Source of the DNA: Vogesella sp. LIG4
GTDB lineage: Bacteria; Pseudomonadota; Gammaproteobacteria; Burkholderiales; Chromobacteriaceae
DNA: 64,000 nt
Direction: 5' to 3'
NCBI RefSeq assembly: GCF_900090205.1
Contig: NZ_LT607802.1
Location: forward strand, 651,746-715,745
Each line of letters opens with the position of its first letter. Position 1 is the first letter of the stretch. Below are positions 1 to 10,270 of the stretch, piece by piece. A program made the position numbers and the translations under genes. The notes under the pieces are model-generated. The model was not told the origin of the DNA, ran no database searches, and saw only the letters and a list, made by a program, of their open reading frames with translations.

Positions 1-710
1 GGCAGCAAGCCCGGCAGGCGCGCCGCCAGCATGGATTTGCCGGTGCCGGGCGGCCCCTGCATCAGCAGGCTATGCCCGCCAGCGGCGGCAATCTCCAGTG
101 CCAGCTTGGCGGCGCCCTGACCACGCACATCGCTCAGGTCAGGATAATCGGTCATTAGCGCACCGGCGGCCTGCTCGGCGTTACAGCGCGACAACGCTGC
201 CAGGCCGGCCAGGTGGGCGCAGACTTCCGACAAGGTGCTTGCACCGTAGATTTCCACCCCCGGCACCAGTGCCGCTTCCTGCGCACTGGATGCCGGCAGA
301 ATGAACTTGCGCCCGCTGCCTCTGGCCGCCGCCACCATGGCCAGCGCGCCACGGATGGGGCGCAGTTCGCCACTCAGCGCCAGCTCACCAGCGAATTCGT
401 AAGCGGGCAGCTGCTCCGCCGGTACCTGCCCGGCGGCAGCCAGCAGGGCGATGGCGATCGGCAGGTCGAAACGGCCGGATTCCTTGGGTAAATCGGCCGG
501 CGCCAGGTTCACCGTGATCCGGCGTGCCGGAAACTCAAAACCGGATTGCTGCAAGGCGGCACGTACCCGCTCGCGGCTTTCCTTTACCTCGATATCCGGC
601 AGCCCCACCAGGGTGAATGCCGGCAGGCCGTTGGCCAGATGCGCTTCGACCGCCACCTCCAGCGCTTGCACACCGGCCAGCGCCCGGCTGAGGCAGACGG
701 CGAAGCTCAT
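1..710 (-). CDS. comM: ComM/YifB-type magnesium-chelatase-like AAA+ protein, N-terminal part
   Basis: Partial gene running off the left edge; about 236 N-terminal residues are visible. It opens MSFAVCLSRALAG and continues with the ChlI-like segment typical of the family, including VGLPDIEVKESRERVRAAL and NLAPADLPKESGRFDLPIA. Near the window edge it reaches a Walker A loop, GPPGTGKS. ComM in Haemophilus and Vibrio is a branch-migration helicase that helps integrate transforming DNA (family knowledge). Its presence fits the uptake-signal-like repeats in this window. The stop codon of the upstream ubiK lies 2 bases before this start, so the two are probably co-transcribed. Confidence 0.9.
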   Translation of the reverse strand, partial: MSFAVCLSRALAGVQALEVAVEAHLANGLPAFTLVGLPDIEVKESRERVRAALQQSGFEFPARRITVNLAPADLPKESGRFDLPIAIALLAAAGQVPAEQLPAYEFAGELALSGELRPIRGALAMVAAARGSGRKFILPASSAQEAALVPGVEIYGASTLSEVCAHLAGLAALSRCNAEQAAGALMTDYPDLSDVRGQGAAKLALEIAAAGGHSLLMQGPPGTGKSMLAARLPGLL

Positions 711-712
711 GC

Positions 713-1000
713 TCAGTCGTGCTGGGCCGGGTCGTTGTCTGCAGCGGCCTCAACGGCAGGTGCCGGGTTGAGCTGCGCTTCCAGTTGCGCCAGACGGGAC
801 TCCATGGCGGTCAGCTGGGCACGGGTCTGTGCCAGCACTTCCTGCTGGATATCGAATTCCTCGCGGGTTACCAGATCCATGCGGCTGAAAGTGGCTGCCA
901 TCATGGCCTTGATGTTCTTTTCCAGGTCCTTGGCCGGGCTGGCGGCGATGGTTTCGCTGATCTTGTTGCTGATTTCGTCAAACAGTTTCTGGCTGAACAT
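713..1000 (-). CDS. ubiK: UbiK-family accessory factor (YqiC/BMFP)
   Basis: A 95-residue protein beginning MFSQKLFDEISNKI. An amphipathic N-terminal segment is followed by a long coiled coil (about residues 45-75, QQEVLAQTRAQLTAMESRL) and an Ala/Pro-rich acidic tail. Family members are small trimeric coiled-coil proteins that assist the cytosolic ubiquinone-biosynthesis complex with UbiJ (established for E. coli). Length and motif order match. It lies directly upstream of comM, a neighbourhood common in beta- and gammaproteobacteria. Confidence 0.87.
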   Translation of the reverse strand: MFSQKLFDEISNKISETIAASPAKDLEKNIKAMMAATFSRMDLVTREEFDIQQEVLAQTRAQLTAMESRLAQLEAQLNPAPAVEAAADNDPAQHD

Positions 1001-1060
1001 GGCGCGACCTTGACTTTGTCATGATGATGGTCTTTGAGTTTAGCAAAAACCCCTTCCGAC

Positions 1061-1146
1061 TGCACAAACCACCCATGCACCATTCCGGCGCAGCGCGGGC
1101 CACCGGCTTGGTGCATCGGCTTCGCAAAAGCCAGCAGCTTGCACCA
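1061..1146 (+). promoter_or_regulatory. Candidate NtrC half-sites upstream of glnK
   Basis: Three half-sites resembling the NtrC consensus (TGCACC / GGTGCA) lie 40-110 bp upstream of the sigma-54 promoter: TGCACCA at 1076-1082, TTGGTGCA at 1108-1115 and TTGCACCA at 1139-1146, with a weaker TGCAC at 1061. The position is normal for enhancer sites. That NtrC binds here is inferred. Confidence 0.55.
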
Positions 1147-1165
1147 AAAAACACTAGCCAATTGA

Positions 1166-1597
<432 letters not shown>

Positions 1598-1635
1598 GCG
1601 CCAACAATAACAATGCGATAGAGAGGGAACCGAAC

Positions 1636-2946
1636 ATGAAAAAGCAATTGCTTGCCGCCGCCAGCCTGCCCTGGCTGCTGACCGCACTGCCGGCACTGGC
1701 CGACAATACCGCCCCGACCCTGGTTGCGGCCAACACCATCAGCGCCGGCGACACCGCCTGGATGCTGACTTCCACCGCGCTGGTGCTGTTCATGACCATT
1801 CCGGGCCTGGCGCTGTTCTACGGCGGCATGGTACGCAAGAAGAACGTGCTGGCCACGCTGATGCAAAGCTTCGCCATCTGTGCCGCCATCACCGTACTGT
1901 GGGCCGTGGTGGGCTACAGCCTGACCTTCATGCCCGGCAACAGCCTGATCGGTGGTCTGGATCGCCTGTTCCTTGATGGCATGCTGTACCTGAAGGATGC
2001 CGGCAAGCTGACCGTGCACCCGCTGGCGACGACCATCCCGGAAGGGGTGTTCATGATGTTCCAGATGACCTTCGCCATCATCACCCCGGCACTGATCGCC
2101 GGTGCCTTTGCCGAACGCATGAAGTTCTCCTCCATGCTGGTATTCATGGTGCTGTGGTCGCTGGCGGTGTATGTGCCGGTAGCCCACTGGGTATGGGCAC
2201 CGGGCGGCTGGATGGGCGACAAGGGCGTGCTGGACTTCGCCGGCGGTACCGTGGTGCACATCAACGCCGGTGTGGCAGGCCTGATCTGCGCCCTGGTGCT
2301 GGGCAAGCGCGTGGGCTTCGGCAAGGAAGCGATGCCGCCGCACAACCTGGTGCTGACCCTGATCGGCGGCTCCATGCTGTGGGTGGGCTGGTTCGGCTTC
2401 AACGCCGGCTCTGCCGCCGCTGCTGACGGCCGTGCCGCCATGGCCATGGTAACCACCCAGGTAGCTACCGGTATTGCCGCGCTGGGCTGGATGGCTGCGG
2501 AATGGATCGCCAAGGGCAAACCGTCCGTACTCGGCATCGTGTCCGGTGCCGTAGCCGGCCTGGTGGCCATCACCCCGGCTGCCGGTTTCGTCGATCCGAA
2601 GGGCGCGCTGGCCATCGGCCTGATCGCCGGTGTGGTGTGCTACTGGAGCGCCACCAGCCTCAAGCACATGCTGGGCTATGACGATTCGCTGGATGCCTTC
2701 GGCGTACACGGCGTGGGCGGTATCATCGGCGCACTGCTGACCGGCGTGTTCGCAGTCAAGAACATCGGCGGCGTGGAAGGCAGCCTGTCCACCCAGGCAC
2801 TCGGTGTCGGCGTTACCGCGGTGTACTGCGCCACCGTCACTTTCGTGCTGCTGAAGGCCGTAGACGCCATCATGGGTCTGCGTGTCAGCGAGGAAGAAGA
2901 ACGCGAAGGCCTGGACGTGGTGCTGCACGGCGAACGCATCGAGTAA
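1636..2946 (+). CDS. amtB: Ammonium transporter AmtB
   Basis: A 436-residue inner-membrane ammonium channel of the Amt/Mep/Rh family. A cleavable signal peptide (about residues 1-22, ending ALPALA) precedes eleven hydrophobic segments. Family sequence such as DTAWMLTSTALVLFMTIPGLA, FAERMKFSS, VHINAGVAGL and HGVGGIIGALLTGVFA includes the pore His region. It forms an operon with glnK; GlnK docking on AmtB is the known control. RBS GAGAGGG lies before the ATG. One copy of the 10-mer TGCGGCCAAC lies inside the gene at 1725. Confidence 0.96.
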   Translation: MKKQLLAAASLPWLLTALPALADNTAPTLVAANTISAGDTAWMLTSTALVLFMTIPGLALFYGGMVRKKNVLATLMQSFAICAAITVLWAVVGYSLTFMPGNSLIGGLDRLFLDGMLYLKDAGKLTVHPLATTIPEGVFMMFQMTFAIITPALIAGAFAERMKFSSMLVFMVLWSLAVYVPVAHWVWAPGGWMGDKGVLDFAGGTVVHINAGVAGLICALVLGKRVGFGKEAMPPHNLVLTLIGGSMLWVGWFGFNAGSAAAADGRAAMAMVTTQVATGIAALGWMAAEWIAKGKPSVLGIVSGAVAGLVAITPAAGFVDPKGALAIGLIAGVVCYWSATSLKHMLGYDDSLDAFGVHGVGGIIGALLTGVFAVKNIGGVEGSLSTQALGVGVTAVYCATVTFVLLKAVDAIMGLRVSEEEEREGLDVVLHGERIE

Positions 2947-2954
2947 ACCTGCCT

Positions 2955-2979
2955 TGCGGCCAACTACAGGTTGGCCGCA
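2955..2979. repeat. TGCGGCCAAC inverted pair (uptake-signal-like)
   Basis: TGCGGCCAAC and its complement GTTGGCCGCA are separated by 5 bases and start 8 bp after the amtB stop. They could form a hairpin just before the rho-independent terminator. Confidence 0.9.
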
Positions 2980-2980
2980 G

Positions 2981-3017
2981 CAAAACAAAACCCCCGCGAT
3001 GCGGGGGTTTTGTTTTG
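2981..3017. terminator. Bidirectional rho-independent terminator between amtB and sspB
   Basis: A perfect 17-bp inverted repeat (CAAAACAAAACCCCCGC, 3-base loop GAT) with A/T-rich outer arms giving T-rich transcripts in both directions between convergent genes. Confidence 0.92.
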
Positions 3018-3027
3018 CTGCGGGACG

Positions 3028-3453
3028 TCAGCGCCGGCCAGGAAAGGTAATCACCTTTGCGCCCTTGCTCTCTTCCACCGGCTCGGCCGCCACAGGTGCG
3101 ACAGCCTCTGCCGGACGCGCCGGCGGCTCTGCACGCTTGGGCAGCGCTTCCAGTTCGAAGCCCATGCCCTCGCCGGATTCACGGGCAAAGATCGACAGCA
3201 CATTACCTATCGGAATCCAGATCTCGCGCGACACCCCGCCGAAGCGGGCAGAAAACGACAGCCACTCGTTGTCGATCTGCAGCCCCTGGGTGGCGCCATA
3301 GCCGACGTTCAGCACGATTTCGTTATTTTTCACATACTCCATCGGTACCTGCACGTTTTCGTCGACCCACACCACGATATAGGGCGTCTGCCCCTGGTCG
3401 GTACACCACTGGTGAAGGGCGCGGATGAGATACGGTCTGGTGCTGACAGTCAT
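3028..3453 (-). CDS. sspB: ClpXP specificity-enhancing factor SspB
   Basis: A 141-residue cytosolic adaptor that tethers ssrA-tagged proteins to ClpXP. The N-terminal substrate-binding domain (about residues 1-100) shows RPYLIRALHQWC, VNYGA-like GYGAT, and FSARFGGVSREIWIP. A Pro/Ala/Glu-rich flexible linker ends in a conserved ClpX-docking tail, KGAKVITFPGRR. It lies 9 bp downstream of sspA, the standard pair. Confidence 0.93.
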   Translation of the reverse strand: MTVSTRPYLIRALHQWCTDQGQTPYIVVWVDENVQVPMEYVKNNEIVLNVGYGATQGLQIDNEWLSFSARFGGVSREIWIPIGNVLSIFARESGEGMGFELEALPKRAEPPARPAEAVAPVAAEPVEESKGAKVITFPGRR

Positions 3454-3462
3454 GGCCGCTCC

Positions 3463-4065
3463 TTACTTGCGCATGGCCTTCTCGGCCGGGGTCAGCGAGT
3501 CGATGAAGGACTGGCGCTGGAACAGGCGCTCGGCATACTTCAGGATCGGTGCGGCATTCTTGCCCAGGTCGATGCTGTAGTGCTCCAGGCGCCACATCAG
3601 CGGGGCGATGGCCACATCGATCATGGAGAACTCTTCACCCAGCATGAACTTCTGCTTGGAGAAGATCGGCGCGATGGTTACCAGGCCGTCGCGGATGGCA
3701 TCGCGCGCCTTGCTGGCTTCCTTGCCGGTAGCGCCGGCTTCCATCGTCTTCACGTGCGCAAACAGTTCCTGCTCGAAGCGGAACAGGAACAGGCGGGCAC
3801 GGGCGCGCATCACCGGGTCGGCAGGCATCAGCTGCGGGTGCGGGAAACGCTCATCGATGTATTCGTTGATGATGTTGGATTCGTGCAGGATCAGGTCGCG
3901 CTCCACCAGCACCGGTACCTCGTTGTACGGGTTCATCACGGCGAGGTCTTCCGGCTTGTTCAGCACGTCCACATCGATAATCTCGAAATCCATGCCTTTT
4001 TCGTACAACACGATGCGGCAACGCTGGCTGAACGGGCAAGTGGTTCCGGAATAAAGAGTCATCAT
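3463..4065 (-). CDS. sspA: Stringent starvation protein A (GST-fold RNA polymerase regulator)
   Basis: A 200-residue GST-like protein: thioredoxin-fold N-domain (MMTLYSGTTCPFSQRCRIVLYEKGM, then EVPVLVERDLILHESNIINEYID) and an all-helical C-domain. SspA binds RNA polymerase in starvation and acid stress in other bacteria. An in-frame start 30 bp further upstream exists, but the downstream ATG at 4065 has AAGGA at good spacing and matches the family N-terminus. It sits downstream of the petABC genes, as in other betaproteobacteria, behind a terminator. Confidence 0.9.
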   Translation of the reverse strand: MMTLYSGTTCPFSQRCRIVLYEKGMDFEIIDVDVLNKPEDLAVMNPYNEVPVLVERDLILHESNIINEYIDERFPHPQLMPADPVMRARARLFLFRFEQELFAHVKTMEAGATGKEASKARDAIRDGLVTIAPIFSKQKFMLGEEFSMIDVAIAPLMWRLEHYSIDLGKNAAPILKYAERLFQRQSFIDSLTPAEKAMRK

Positions 4066-4176
4066 GGCGAACGGATTTCCTTCTTTTGGCGACAATTGAT
4101 GAAATAACAGGCAATTTTAGCACTTTTGCCGTGGCAATAGCCAATAAAATTGCATAAGTCAATGATTATAAAAAGA

Positions 4177-4201
4177 AAAAGCGGAGCAATCGCTCCGCTT
4201 T
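4177..4201 (-). terminator. Rho-independent terminator after petC
   Basis: Stem GCGGAGC/GCTCCGC with loop AATC, extended by A/T pairs and followed on the minus strand by a T-rich run. It ends the petABC transcript before sspA. Confidence 0.85.
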
Positions 4202-4223
4202 GTACCGGCCTGCAACAGCAGGT

Positions 4224-4982
4224 TTAGTGCACGTCTTCCCAGTAGGCTTTCTTCAGGAAGTAGGCAAACGGCAACAGCAACAGCAACAGGTACATCAGTA
4301 CCACGTAACCCACCTGCTGACGTTTTACCTGTGCCGGCTCGGACACATACACCAGGAAGTTGGTCAGGTCGGCCATGCGCTTGTCGAACTCGACAGTGTT
4401 GGCCTTGCCGTTTTCCAGCTTGGTCAGGGTACCGGCCTTCACCAGTTCCAGCTTGTGCTCTTCCTGGCCATCGGCGCCCTTCTCGGTTTTCAGCACCTGC
4501 TCGCCCTGCCACTGCCACAGGATGTGCGGCATGCCCACCTTGTCGAACACCATGTTGTTCCAGCCGGTCGGACGGGTGTCGTCACGGTAGAAGCCACGCA
4601 GGTAGCCGTACAGGTAGTCGGCGCCGCGGGAGCGGGCGATGATGGACAGGTCCGGCGGTGTTGCACCGAACCAGGCCTTGGCGTCCTTCTTGTCCATCGC
4701 CACGTTCATCTGGTCACCGATCTTGTCGGTAGCGAACATCAGGTTGTTCTTGATCTGCTCTTCGGACAGCCCGATGTCGGTCAGACGGTTGTAGCGCATG
4801 GCGCTGGCCGAGTGGCAGGACAGACAGTAGTTGACGAAAATCTGCGCACCACGTTGCAGGCTTTCGGTGTCCTGCACGTTGATCGGCGCCTTCTCCAGGG
4901 CCGGGCCTTCCGATGCCATGGCAGCGGAAACCGGCAGCAAGAGGGCAGCGGCAGCAATCAGTTGACGGATAGTCTTGTTCAT
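4224..4982 (-). CDS. petC: Cytochrome c1 of the ubiquinol-cytochrome c reductase
   Basis: A 252-residue periplasmic, membrane-anchored haem protein of the bc1 complex. The signal peptide covers about residues 1-23 (cut near AMA-SEG). The haem c motif CLSCH is at residues 53-57, and a single C-terminal membrane anchor (VGYVVLMYLLLLLLPFAYF) ends the protein. The start at 4982 follows GAGGGGG; an upstream ATG at 5012 would overlap petB and lacks this site. It is the last gene of petA-petB-petC. Confidence 0.94.
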   Translation of the reverse strand: MNKTIRQLIAAAALLLPVSAAMASEGPALEKAPINVQDTESLQRGAQIFVNYCLSCHSASAMRYNRLTDIGLSEEQIKNNLMFATDKIGDQMNVAMDKKDAKAWFGATPPDLSIIARSRGADYLYGYLRGFYRDDTRPTGWNNMVFDKVGMPHILWQWQGEQVLKTEKGADGQEEHKLELVKAGTLTKLENGKANTVEFDKRMADLTNFLVYVSEPAQVKRQQVGYVVLMYLLLLLLPFAYFLKKAYWEDVH

Positions 4983-4995
4983 TTTGCCCCCTCTA

Positions 4996-6333
4996 TCAGA
5001 TGAATTTGGCAAACAGCGTGGCTGCCACCACGGTCACGACCACCAGCACCAGGAAGCGCATCTGGCGCGCCGGGGTGCTGTCGGTTACGCGGGTCGGCAC
5101 CGGGGTGCTGCCCACGTCGTTCTTGGTGTAGAACGGCATGCCCAGGAAGAAGGCGAAGTAGATGGCAGAGAACACCTGTGCCACCAGGGTACGCAGGTTG
5201 GTGGACGGCGCCGCCCCCAGGATACCCAGACCAATGAAGGCGATGATGAACAGCACCAGCATGAACTTGAACTTGGGACCACGGTAACGGATCGACTTCA
5301 CCGGCGACTTGTCCAGCCACGGCAGGAAAGCAATCAGCACCACGGCGGCACCCATGGCCAGCACACCCCATACCTGGGTACCGGCAAAGGACGGAATGGC
5401 GCGCAGGATGGCGTAGAACGGGGTGAAGTACCAAACCGGTGCAATGTGCGGCGGGGTCTTCAGCGGGTCAGCCTGGTCGAAGTTCGGGTGCTCCAGGAAG
5501 AAGCCGCCCATTTCCGGCGCAAAGAACACGATGGCGGAGAACACGATCAGGAACACGGCCACACCCAGCACATCCTTCACGGTGTAGTACGGGTGGAACG
5601 GGATGCCGTCCAGCGGCTTGCCGTCCTCGCCCTTCAGCTTCTTGATTTCCACGCCGTCCGGGTTGTTGGAACCCACTTCGTGCAGTGCGATCAGGTGAGC
5701 CACCACCAGTGCCAGCAGGATCAGCGGAATGGCGATCACGTGCAGCGCGAAGAAGCGGTTGAGGGTGGCATCGCCAACGACGAAGTCGCCGCGGATGAAC
5801 ACCGACAGGTCCGGGCCGATGACCGGAATGGAAGAGAACAGGTTCACGATCACCTGCGCGCCCCAGAACGACATCTGCCCCCACGGCAGCAGGTAGCCCA
5901 TGAAGGCTTCGGCCATCAGGCACAGGAAGATCAGCGTGCCGAAGATCCACACCAGCTCACGCGGCTGCTTGTAGGAGCCGTAGATCAGGCCGCGGAACAT
6001 ATGCAGGTACACCACCACGAAGAACATGGAGGCGCCGGTGGAGTGCATGTAGCGGATGATCCAGCCGCCCGCCACGTCGCGCATGATGTATTCGACCGAG
6101 GCGAACGCCACCGGGATGCCCGCAGCGTTCAGCGAGGCATCCGGTTTGTAGTTCATGGTCAGGAAGATACCGGTAACGATCTGGATCACCAGCACCAGCA
6201 TGGCCAGCGAACCGAAGAAGTACCAGAAGTTGAAGTTCTTGGGTGCGTAATACTCGGTGACGTGCTCCTTCATCATCGAAGACAGCGGGAAGCGATCGTC
6301 TACCCAGTTCAGCAGTTTTTGCCCTTTGCTCAT
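4996..6333 (-). CDS. petB: Cytochrome b of the bc1 complex
   Basis: A 445-residue integral membrane protein with two b haems and the quinol sites. Visible family features include WNFGSL-like WYFFGSLAMLVLVIQIVTGIFL, the His-bearing helices (RYMHSTGASMFFVVVYLHMFRG and later FALHVIAIPL), and PEWYF-equivalent PVWYFTPFYAILR. Its length suits a full b-type subunit with the C-terminal subunit-IV region fused. It starts 14 bp after petA and ends 13 bp before petC. Confidence 0.95.
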   Translation of the reverse strand: MSKGQKLLNWVDDRFPLSSMMKEHVTEYYAPKNFNFWYFFGSLAMLVLVIQIVTGIFLTMNYKPDASLNAAGIPVAFASVEYIMRDVAGGWIIRYMHSTGASMFFVVVYLHMFRGLIYGSYKQPRELVWIFGTLIFLCLMAEAFMGYLLPWGQMSFWGAQVIVNLFSSIPVIGPDLSVFIRGDFVVGDATLNRFFALHVIAIPLILLALVVAHLIALHEVGSNNPDGVEIKKLKGEDGKPLDGIPFHPYYTVKDVLGVAVFLIVFSAIVFFAPEMGGFFLEHPNFDQADPLKTPPHIAPVWYFTPFYAILRAIPSFAGTQVWGVLAMGAAVVLIAFLPWLDKSPVKSIRYRGPKFKFMLVLFIIAFIGLGILGAAPSTNLRTLVAQVFSAIYFAFFLGMPFYTKNDVGSTPVPTRVTDSTPARQMRFLVLVVVTVVAATLFAKFI

Positions 6334-6347
6334 GGTCTCGCCCTCGC

Positions 6348-6932
6348 TTATTTGTCTTCGCCGATCAACAGACGGTTGTCAGCCAGATATTTGTGCGGCG
6401 GAATTACCAGGTTCTTCGGTGCCGGCACGCCACTGAATACGCGGGCAGCCAGGTCAAACTTGGAACCGTGGCACGGACAGTAGAAGCCACCTACCCATTT
6501 CGGGCCCAGGTCGGCCGGGGCGAGGTCGGGACGGTAAGTCGGGGAACAGCCCAGGTGGGTACAGATGCCCACTGCAACCAGCAGGCCGGGCTTGATGGAG
6601 CGATGCTTGTTCTTGCAGTACTCCGGTTGCTCGGAAGCTTCGGAGTTCGGGTCAACCAGGTCCGGCTCGACAGAAGCCAGGTTCTTCAGCTGCTCCGGCG
6701 TACGGCTTAGCAGCCATACCGGTTTGCCACGCCATTCAACGTTGATCTTCTGGCCCGGCTCCAGCTTGCTGATATCAACTTCGACCGGCGCACCTGCCGC
6801 CTTGGCGCGCTCGGACGGCGCAAAACTCATCAAAAACGGCACGGCCACACCGGCCGCCGCTACACCACCAACCGCGCTGGTGGCCACCGTCAGGAAACGA
6901 CGGCGCCCCGCATCAACGTGTTGTTCACTCAT
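6348..6932 (-). CDS. petA: Rieske iron-sulfur subunit of the bc1 complex
   Basis: A 194-residue protein with a twin-arginine signal (AGRRRFLTVAT), a membrane anchor (about residues 15-38) and a Rieske domain. Box 1 CTHLGC (C124, H126, C129) and box 2 CPCHGS (C152, C154, H155) supply the [2Fe-2S] ligands and the disulfide. The start at 6932 was chosen because GAGG lies 9 bases before that ATG; an ATG 15 bp upstream is possible. It is the first gene of the petABC operon. Confidence 0.93.
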   Translation of the reverse strand: MSEQHVDAGRRRFLTVATSAVGGVAAAGVAVPFLMSFAPSERAKAAGAPVEVDISKLEPGQKINVEWRGKPVWLLSRTPEQLKNLASVEPDLVDPNSEASEQPEYCKNKHRSIKPGLLVAVGICTHLGCSPTYRPDLAPADLGPKWVGGFYCPCHGSKFDLAARVFSGVPAPKNLVIPPHKYLADNRLLIGEDK

Positions 6933-7056
6933 TACAGTCATCCTCAAACGTGGAAACCGAGCTCTAAACTTGAAACTTTACGATTCTACCCGAATACAAC
7001 TTGCAACTTGAAGCGCATAAGCAACAAATTGCCTTAATGCCAGTGGGGGCATGTTG

Positions 7057-7803
7057 TTAAACCGGATTGAACAGATCGACAAAGCTAACCTGCAGTGCAT
7101 GTTCCGCAGCTAGCCACTCACCCAAGGCTTTTACACCATATCGCTCGGTCGCATGATGACCTGCCGCAATAAATGTAACGCCGTACTCTTGCGCCAGGTG
7201 ATGATTCTGTTCCGAGACCTCTCCGGTCAGAAACGCATCCCCCCCCATCGCAATCGCCTGTTCAAAGTAACCCTGGGCACCGCCAGTGCACCAGGCAAGC
7301 CGTCGCAATTTGCGATCGGCCGGCCCCAGCACCAGGGGCTCCCGCTCAAGTCTCATCGAAAGCTGAGTTGCAAACGCCGCCACCTCCATTTCTTGTGACA
7401 ACTGCCCCTGCCACAACAGCGGCTCGTCTGCCGACGGCGCCGCATCCACAATCCCCAACAGCCTGCCCAGTTGGGCGTTATTGCCCAGCTCCGGGTGCGC
7501 ATCCAGTGGCAAGTGATAGGCCAGCAAGCTGATGTCACTTTGCAACAGCGTGGCGATACGCTGCCGCTTGATGCCGGTAATCGCCGCCGACTCACTTTTC
7601 CAGAAATAGCCGTGATGCACCAGGATGGCGTCCGCCTTCAAGCGTACCGCCTCATCCAGCAAAGCCTGCGAAGCAGTCACCCCGGCCACCACGTGACGCA
7701 CCTGGCTGCGCCCTTCCACCTGCAGCCCGTTGGGGGCGTAGTCCTTGAAGCGCCAGGGCTCCAGCTTCTGGTTAAGAATAGCTACCAGCTGCTGCAATTC
7801 CAT
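7057..7803 (-). CDS. Nif3-like dinuclear metal centre protein (DUF34)
   Basis: A 248-residue member of the NIF3/YbgI family. Metal-binding landmarks are ILVHHGYFWK, AYHLPLDAHPELGNNAQL, LTGEVSEQNHHLAQEYG and AAGHHATERYG. The biochemical role of the family is not settled; links to GTP cyclohydrolase and metal handling have been proposed. The start at 7803 follows AAGGAGAG. An 8-base C tract (7239-7246) encodes MGGDAF on the minus strand. It is next to a bidirectional terminator that separates it from groL. Confidence 0.87.
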   Translation of the reverse strand: MELQQLVAILNQKLEPWRFKDYAPNGLQVEGRSQVRHVVAGVTASQALLDEAVRLKADAILVHHGYFWKSESAAITGIKRQRIATLLQSDISLLAYHLPLDAHPELGNNAQLGRLLGIVDAAPSADEPLLWQGQLSQEMEVAAFATQLSMRLEREPLVLGPADRKLRRLAWCTGGAQGYFEQAIAMGGDAFLTGEVSEQNHHLAQEYGVTFIAAGHHATERYGVKALGEWLAAEHALQVSFVDLFNPV

Positions 7804-7857
7804 AGCTCGCTCTCCTTGAATCATCTTGCACCCATTGTGCCAGAGCCACCACAACAA

Positions 7858-7887
7858 TGCGGCCAACCCTGCAAAAGGTTGGCCGCA
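7858..7887. repeat. TGCGGCCAAC inverted pair
   Basis: TGCGGCCAACC and GGTTGGCCGCA flank an 8-base loop directly beside the groL terminator. Confidence 0.9.
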
Positions 7888-7890
7888 AAG

Positions 7891-7920
7891 AAAAACCCCG
7901 CAGCAAGCTGCGGGGTTTTT
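7891..7920. terminator. Terminator downstream of groL
   Basis: AAAAACCCCGCAG / CTGCGGGGTTTTT with a 4-base loop. It works on the minus strand to end groSL. Confidence 0.92.
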
Positions 7921-7943
7921 TGCTCGGTGAGGGAGCAGGCAGA

Positions 7944-9608
<1,665 letters not shown>

Positions 9609-9631
9609 TTAAACGGTTGTAATGGGTCGGA

Positions 9632-9919
9632 TTACTCGACGATGCCCATTACGTCTTCTTCACGCATTACCAGCAGCTCCTCGCCGTCAACCTTTACGGT
9701 CTGGCCGGAGTACTTGCCGAACAGCACCTTGTCGCCTACCTTCAGCTCCAGGGCACGGCGCTCGCCGTTTTCCAGGATCTTGCCGTGGCCCACGGCCACA
9801 ACTTCGCCCATGTCCGGCTTCTCGGCAGCAGCGCCCGGCAGAACGATGCCGGAAGCAGTCTTCTCTTCAGCTTCAAGGCGCTTGATAACAACACGGTCGT
9901 GCAGAGGGCGGATTGCCAT
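9632..9919 (-). CDS. groS: Co-chaperonin GroES
   Basis: A 95-residue heptameric lid of GroEL. It begins [29 protein letters not shown] and contains the mobile loop [11 protein letters not shown] and the EDVMGIVE end. GGAGAG lies upstream of the ATG. It is the first gene of groSL, behind CIRCE and a sigma-32-type promoter. Confidence 0.96.
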   Translation of the reverse strand: MAIRPLHDRVVIKRLEAEEKTASGIVLPGAAAEKPDMGEVVAVGHGKILENGERRALELKVGDKVLFGKYSGQTVKVDGEELLVMREEDVMGIVE

Positions 9920-9989
9920 TGATCTCTCCTGATGAATCAGTAGCTATGTAAACGATGATCTAGCTTGTGGGTGGGCAGGGATGCATCGA

Positions 9990-10016
9990 TTAGCACTCCC
10001 TGCTTGCGAGTGCTAA
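9990..10016 (-). promoter_or_regulatory. CIRCE operator (HrcA site)
   Basis: TTAGCACTC, 9 bases, GAGTGCTAA: a perfect match to the CIRCE inverted repeat bound by HrcA, located 70 bp before groS. Confidence 0.95.
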
Positions 10017-10018
10017 TC

Positions 10019-10045
10019 ATATGGGAGGGGACACCGGCTTTCAAG
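10019..10045 (-). promoter_or_regulatory. Sigma-32 (heat-shock) promoter of groSL
   Basis: On the minus strand CTTGAAA (10045-10039) and CCCATAT (10025-10019) are separated by 13 bases, matching the RpoH -35/-10 pattern. The promoter lies immediately upstream of CIRCE. The rest of the 350-bp gap up to galE shows no gene. Confidence 0.8.
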
Positions 10046-10270
10046 GGGCACTCTACAACTTACCTCCCTCCTCCAGACATGCTACGGCGTATGGCATAAT
10101 GAGCTCTTGCCAGCCGTGTATTCTCCATCGAAGAAATTTCGCGCCATGAAGCCCACCTCTCTACCACCACAGTTCCACCTCATACCACATCGCTCACATG
10201 CTCACCTTAGTCACGCCACACCAAAGAAAGTAGAAAGGCTTGAAACACAAACGGCACGTGGAGAGAAATC

